Origin: Actinomycetes bacterium
GTDB taxonomy: Bacteria > Actinomycetota > Acidimicrobiia > Acidimicrobiales > RAAP-2
Reading direction: 5' to 3'
Length of the DNA stretch: 5,879 nucleotides
Assembly (NCBI GenBank): GCA_025352305.1
Contig: JANXTQ010000062.1
Location: 1-5,879, forward strand
Shown here: one piece after another, positions 5,323 to 5,879 of the stretch
Numbering within the stretch: the stretch's first letter is position 1
How the letters are laid out: the number at the start of each line of letters is the position of its first letter
Notes under the pieces: model-generated
Told to the model about the DNA's origin: nothing
The model's database searches: none
Seen by the model: only the letters and a program-made list of their open reading frames with translations
Program-made: the position numbers and the translations under genes

Positions 5323-5879
5323 TTGGTTGGCTTCGCGGCGACGTGGTTCGCCTCGATAGCGAAGGCGTCATTACCCTCAACGTTCGTGACGTGGGCTATC
5401 AGCTCAATGTGCCGGCTCGACACGTAGCCACCCTGAGCGTGGGAGATCCAATAGAACTTTTTGTTCACACGCACGTGCGCGACGACGCGATTGTGTTGTT
5501 CGGATTTTCCACATCGCACGAACGAGAGACGTTCAAGTTGTTGCTCACGACGCCCGGAGTTGGGCCCAGCACGGCACTAGGTGCGCTGTCGACATTTACC
5601 CCCGAACAGTTAGCCCAGGCGGTCGCGGCTCAAGACGTAAAAATGATCGCGAGCGTCCCGGGCATTGGTAAAAAGACGGCGGAACGTCTGGTGCTCGAAC
5701 TCAATGGAAAACTTCCCACCCTCGACAGTGTTGTTGCACCCGTTGATGTTCGTGAAGACCTCGTCGGAGCTCTTCGCCAGTTGGGCTACAGCGCCAACGA
5801 AATCAAAACGGCGCTTCATGACGTGGAACTGCCCAGCGATGACGCAGGAGCTCTCCGGATAGCTTTGCGACAGTTGGGA
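5319..5879 (+). CDS. ruvA: Holliday junction branch migration protein RuvA (3' end cut by window edge)
   Basis: RuvA binds the Holliday junction as a tetramer and loads the RuvB helicase motor. The window contains 187 codons with no stop, and the frame runs off the end. Domain I is an OB fold (MIGWLRGDVVRL ... FVHTHVRDDAIVLFGF, 1-63). Domain II has the two helix-hairpin-helix motifs TTPGVGPSTALGAL (77-90) and VPGIGKKTAERLVLEL (113-128), which contact junction DNA. A variable linker (about 131-143) leads to domain III (REDLVGALRQLGYSANEI, 145-162, and on to the edge), which binds RuvB. Since RuvA proteins are about 190-210 residues long, only a short C-terminal piece should be missing. The GTG at 5319 overlaps the ruvC stop (GTGA) and gives the canonical MIGxLRG start, so translation is coupled to ruvC and control comes from the ruvC promoter. 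ruvB is expected next, beyond the edge. Confidence 0.96.
   Translation, partial: MIGWLRGDVVRLDSEGVITLNVRDVGYQLNVPARHVATLSVGDPIELFVHTHVRDDAIVLFGFSTSHERETFKLLLTTPGVGPSTALGALSTFTPEQLAQAVAAQDVKMIASVPGIGKKTAERLVLELNGKLPTLDSVVAPVDVREDLVGALRQLGYSANEIKTALHDVELPSDDAGALRIALRQLG

Overview
The window is a compact run of eight head-to-tail genes, all on the + strand, from a member of the Actinomycetota. The order is: phosphatidylinositol-mannoside-type acyltransferase (3' part only), PimA-like glycosyltransferase, a membrane protein, pdxS, pdxT, yebC-family gene, ruvC, ruvA (5' part, nearly complete). This matches the conserved actinobacterial block (acyltransferase-pimA ... pdxS ... pdxT-yebC ... ruvC-ruvA-ruvB), known for example from Mycobacterium. 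GC content is moderately high by eye rather than extreme. Several starts are GTG, many junctions overlap by 1-4 nt, and Shine-Dalgarno sequences are mostly absent. I infer a moderate-GC actinobacterium, possibly an Acidimicrobiia-type lineage, but the class is a guess.

Positions 1-1475 hold lipid/glycolipid genes: the acyltransferase tail and the GT-B mannosyltransferase overlap by GTGA and probably act in sequence on phosphatidylinositol. A 308-codon membrane protein follows (1486-2412). It has no obvious annotation, but its soluble domain reads as an M48 (HtpX/Ste24-like) peptidase fold whose zinc and catalytic residues are lost: HExxH has become HLMAR and the E of ExxxD has become Ala. It is the least explained gene here.

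Positions 2433-3913 encode the two-subunit deoxyxylulose-independent PLP synthase (PdxS synthase, PdxT glutaminase). The two genes overlap by 1 nt and all key catalytic residues are present. A YebC/PmpR/TACO1-family gene (3945-4694) follows and carries the only clear Shine-Dalgarno in the window.

The only sizeable gene-free gap (4695-4809, 115 bp) ends the upstream unit and starts the Holliday-junction operon ruvC-ruvA (with ruvB expected beyond the edge). Its promoter has a -10-like TAATAT ending 7 nt before the ruvC ATG, which suggests a leaderless mRNA. A perfect LexA/SOS-type palindrome CGAAC-N4-GTTCG straddles the start codon, so the operator, the predicted transcription start and the first codons share the same bases.

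I see no rRNA, tRNA, CRISPR array, insertion sequence, prophage or transfer signature. This is ordinary core chromosome with two points of real interest: the pseudo-M48 membrane protein and the start-codon-embedded SOS operator of ruvC.
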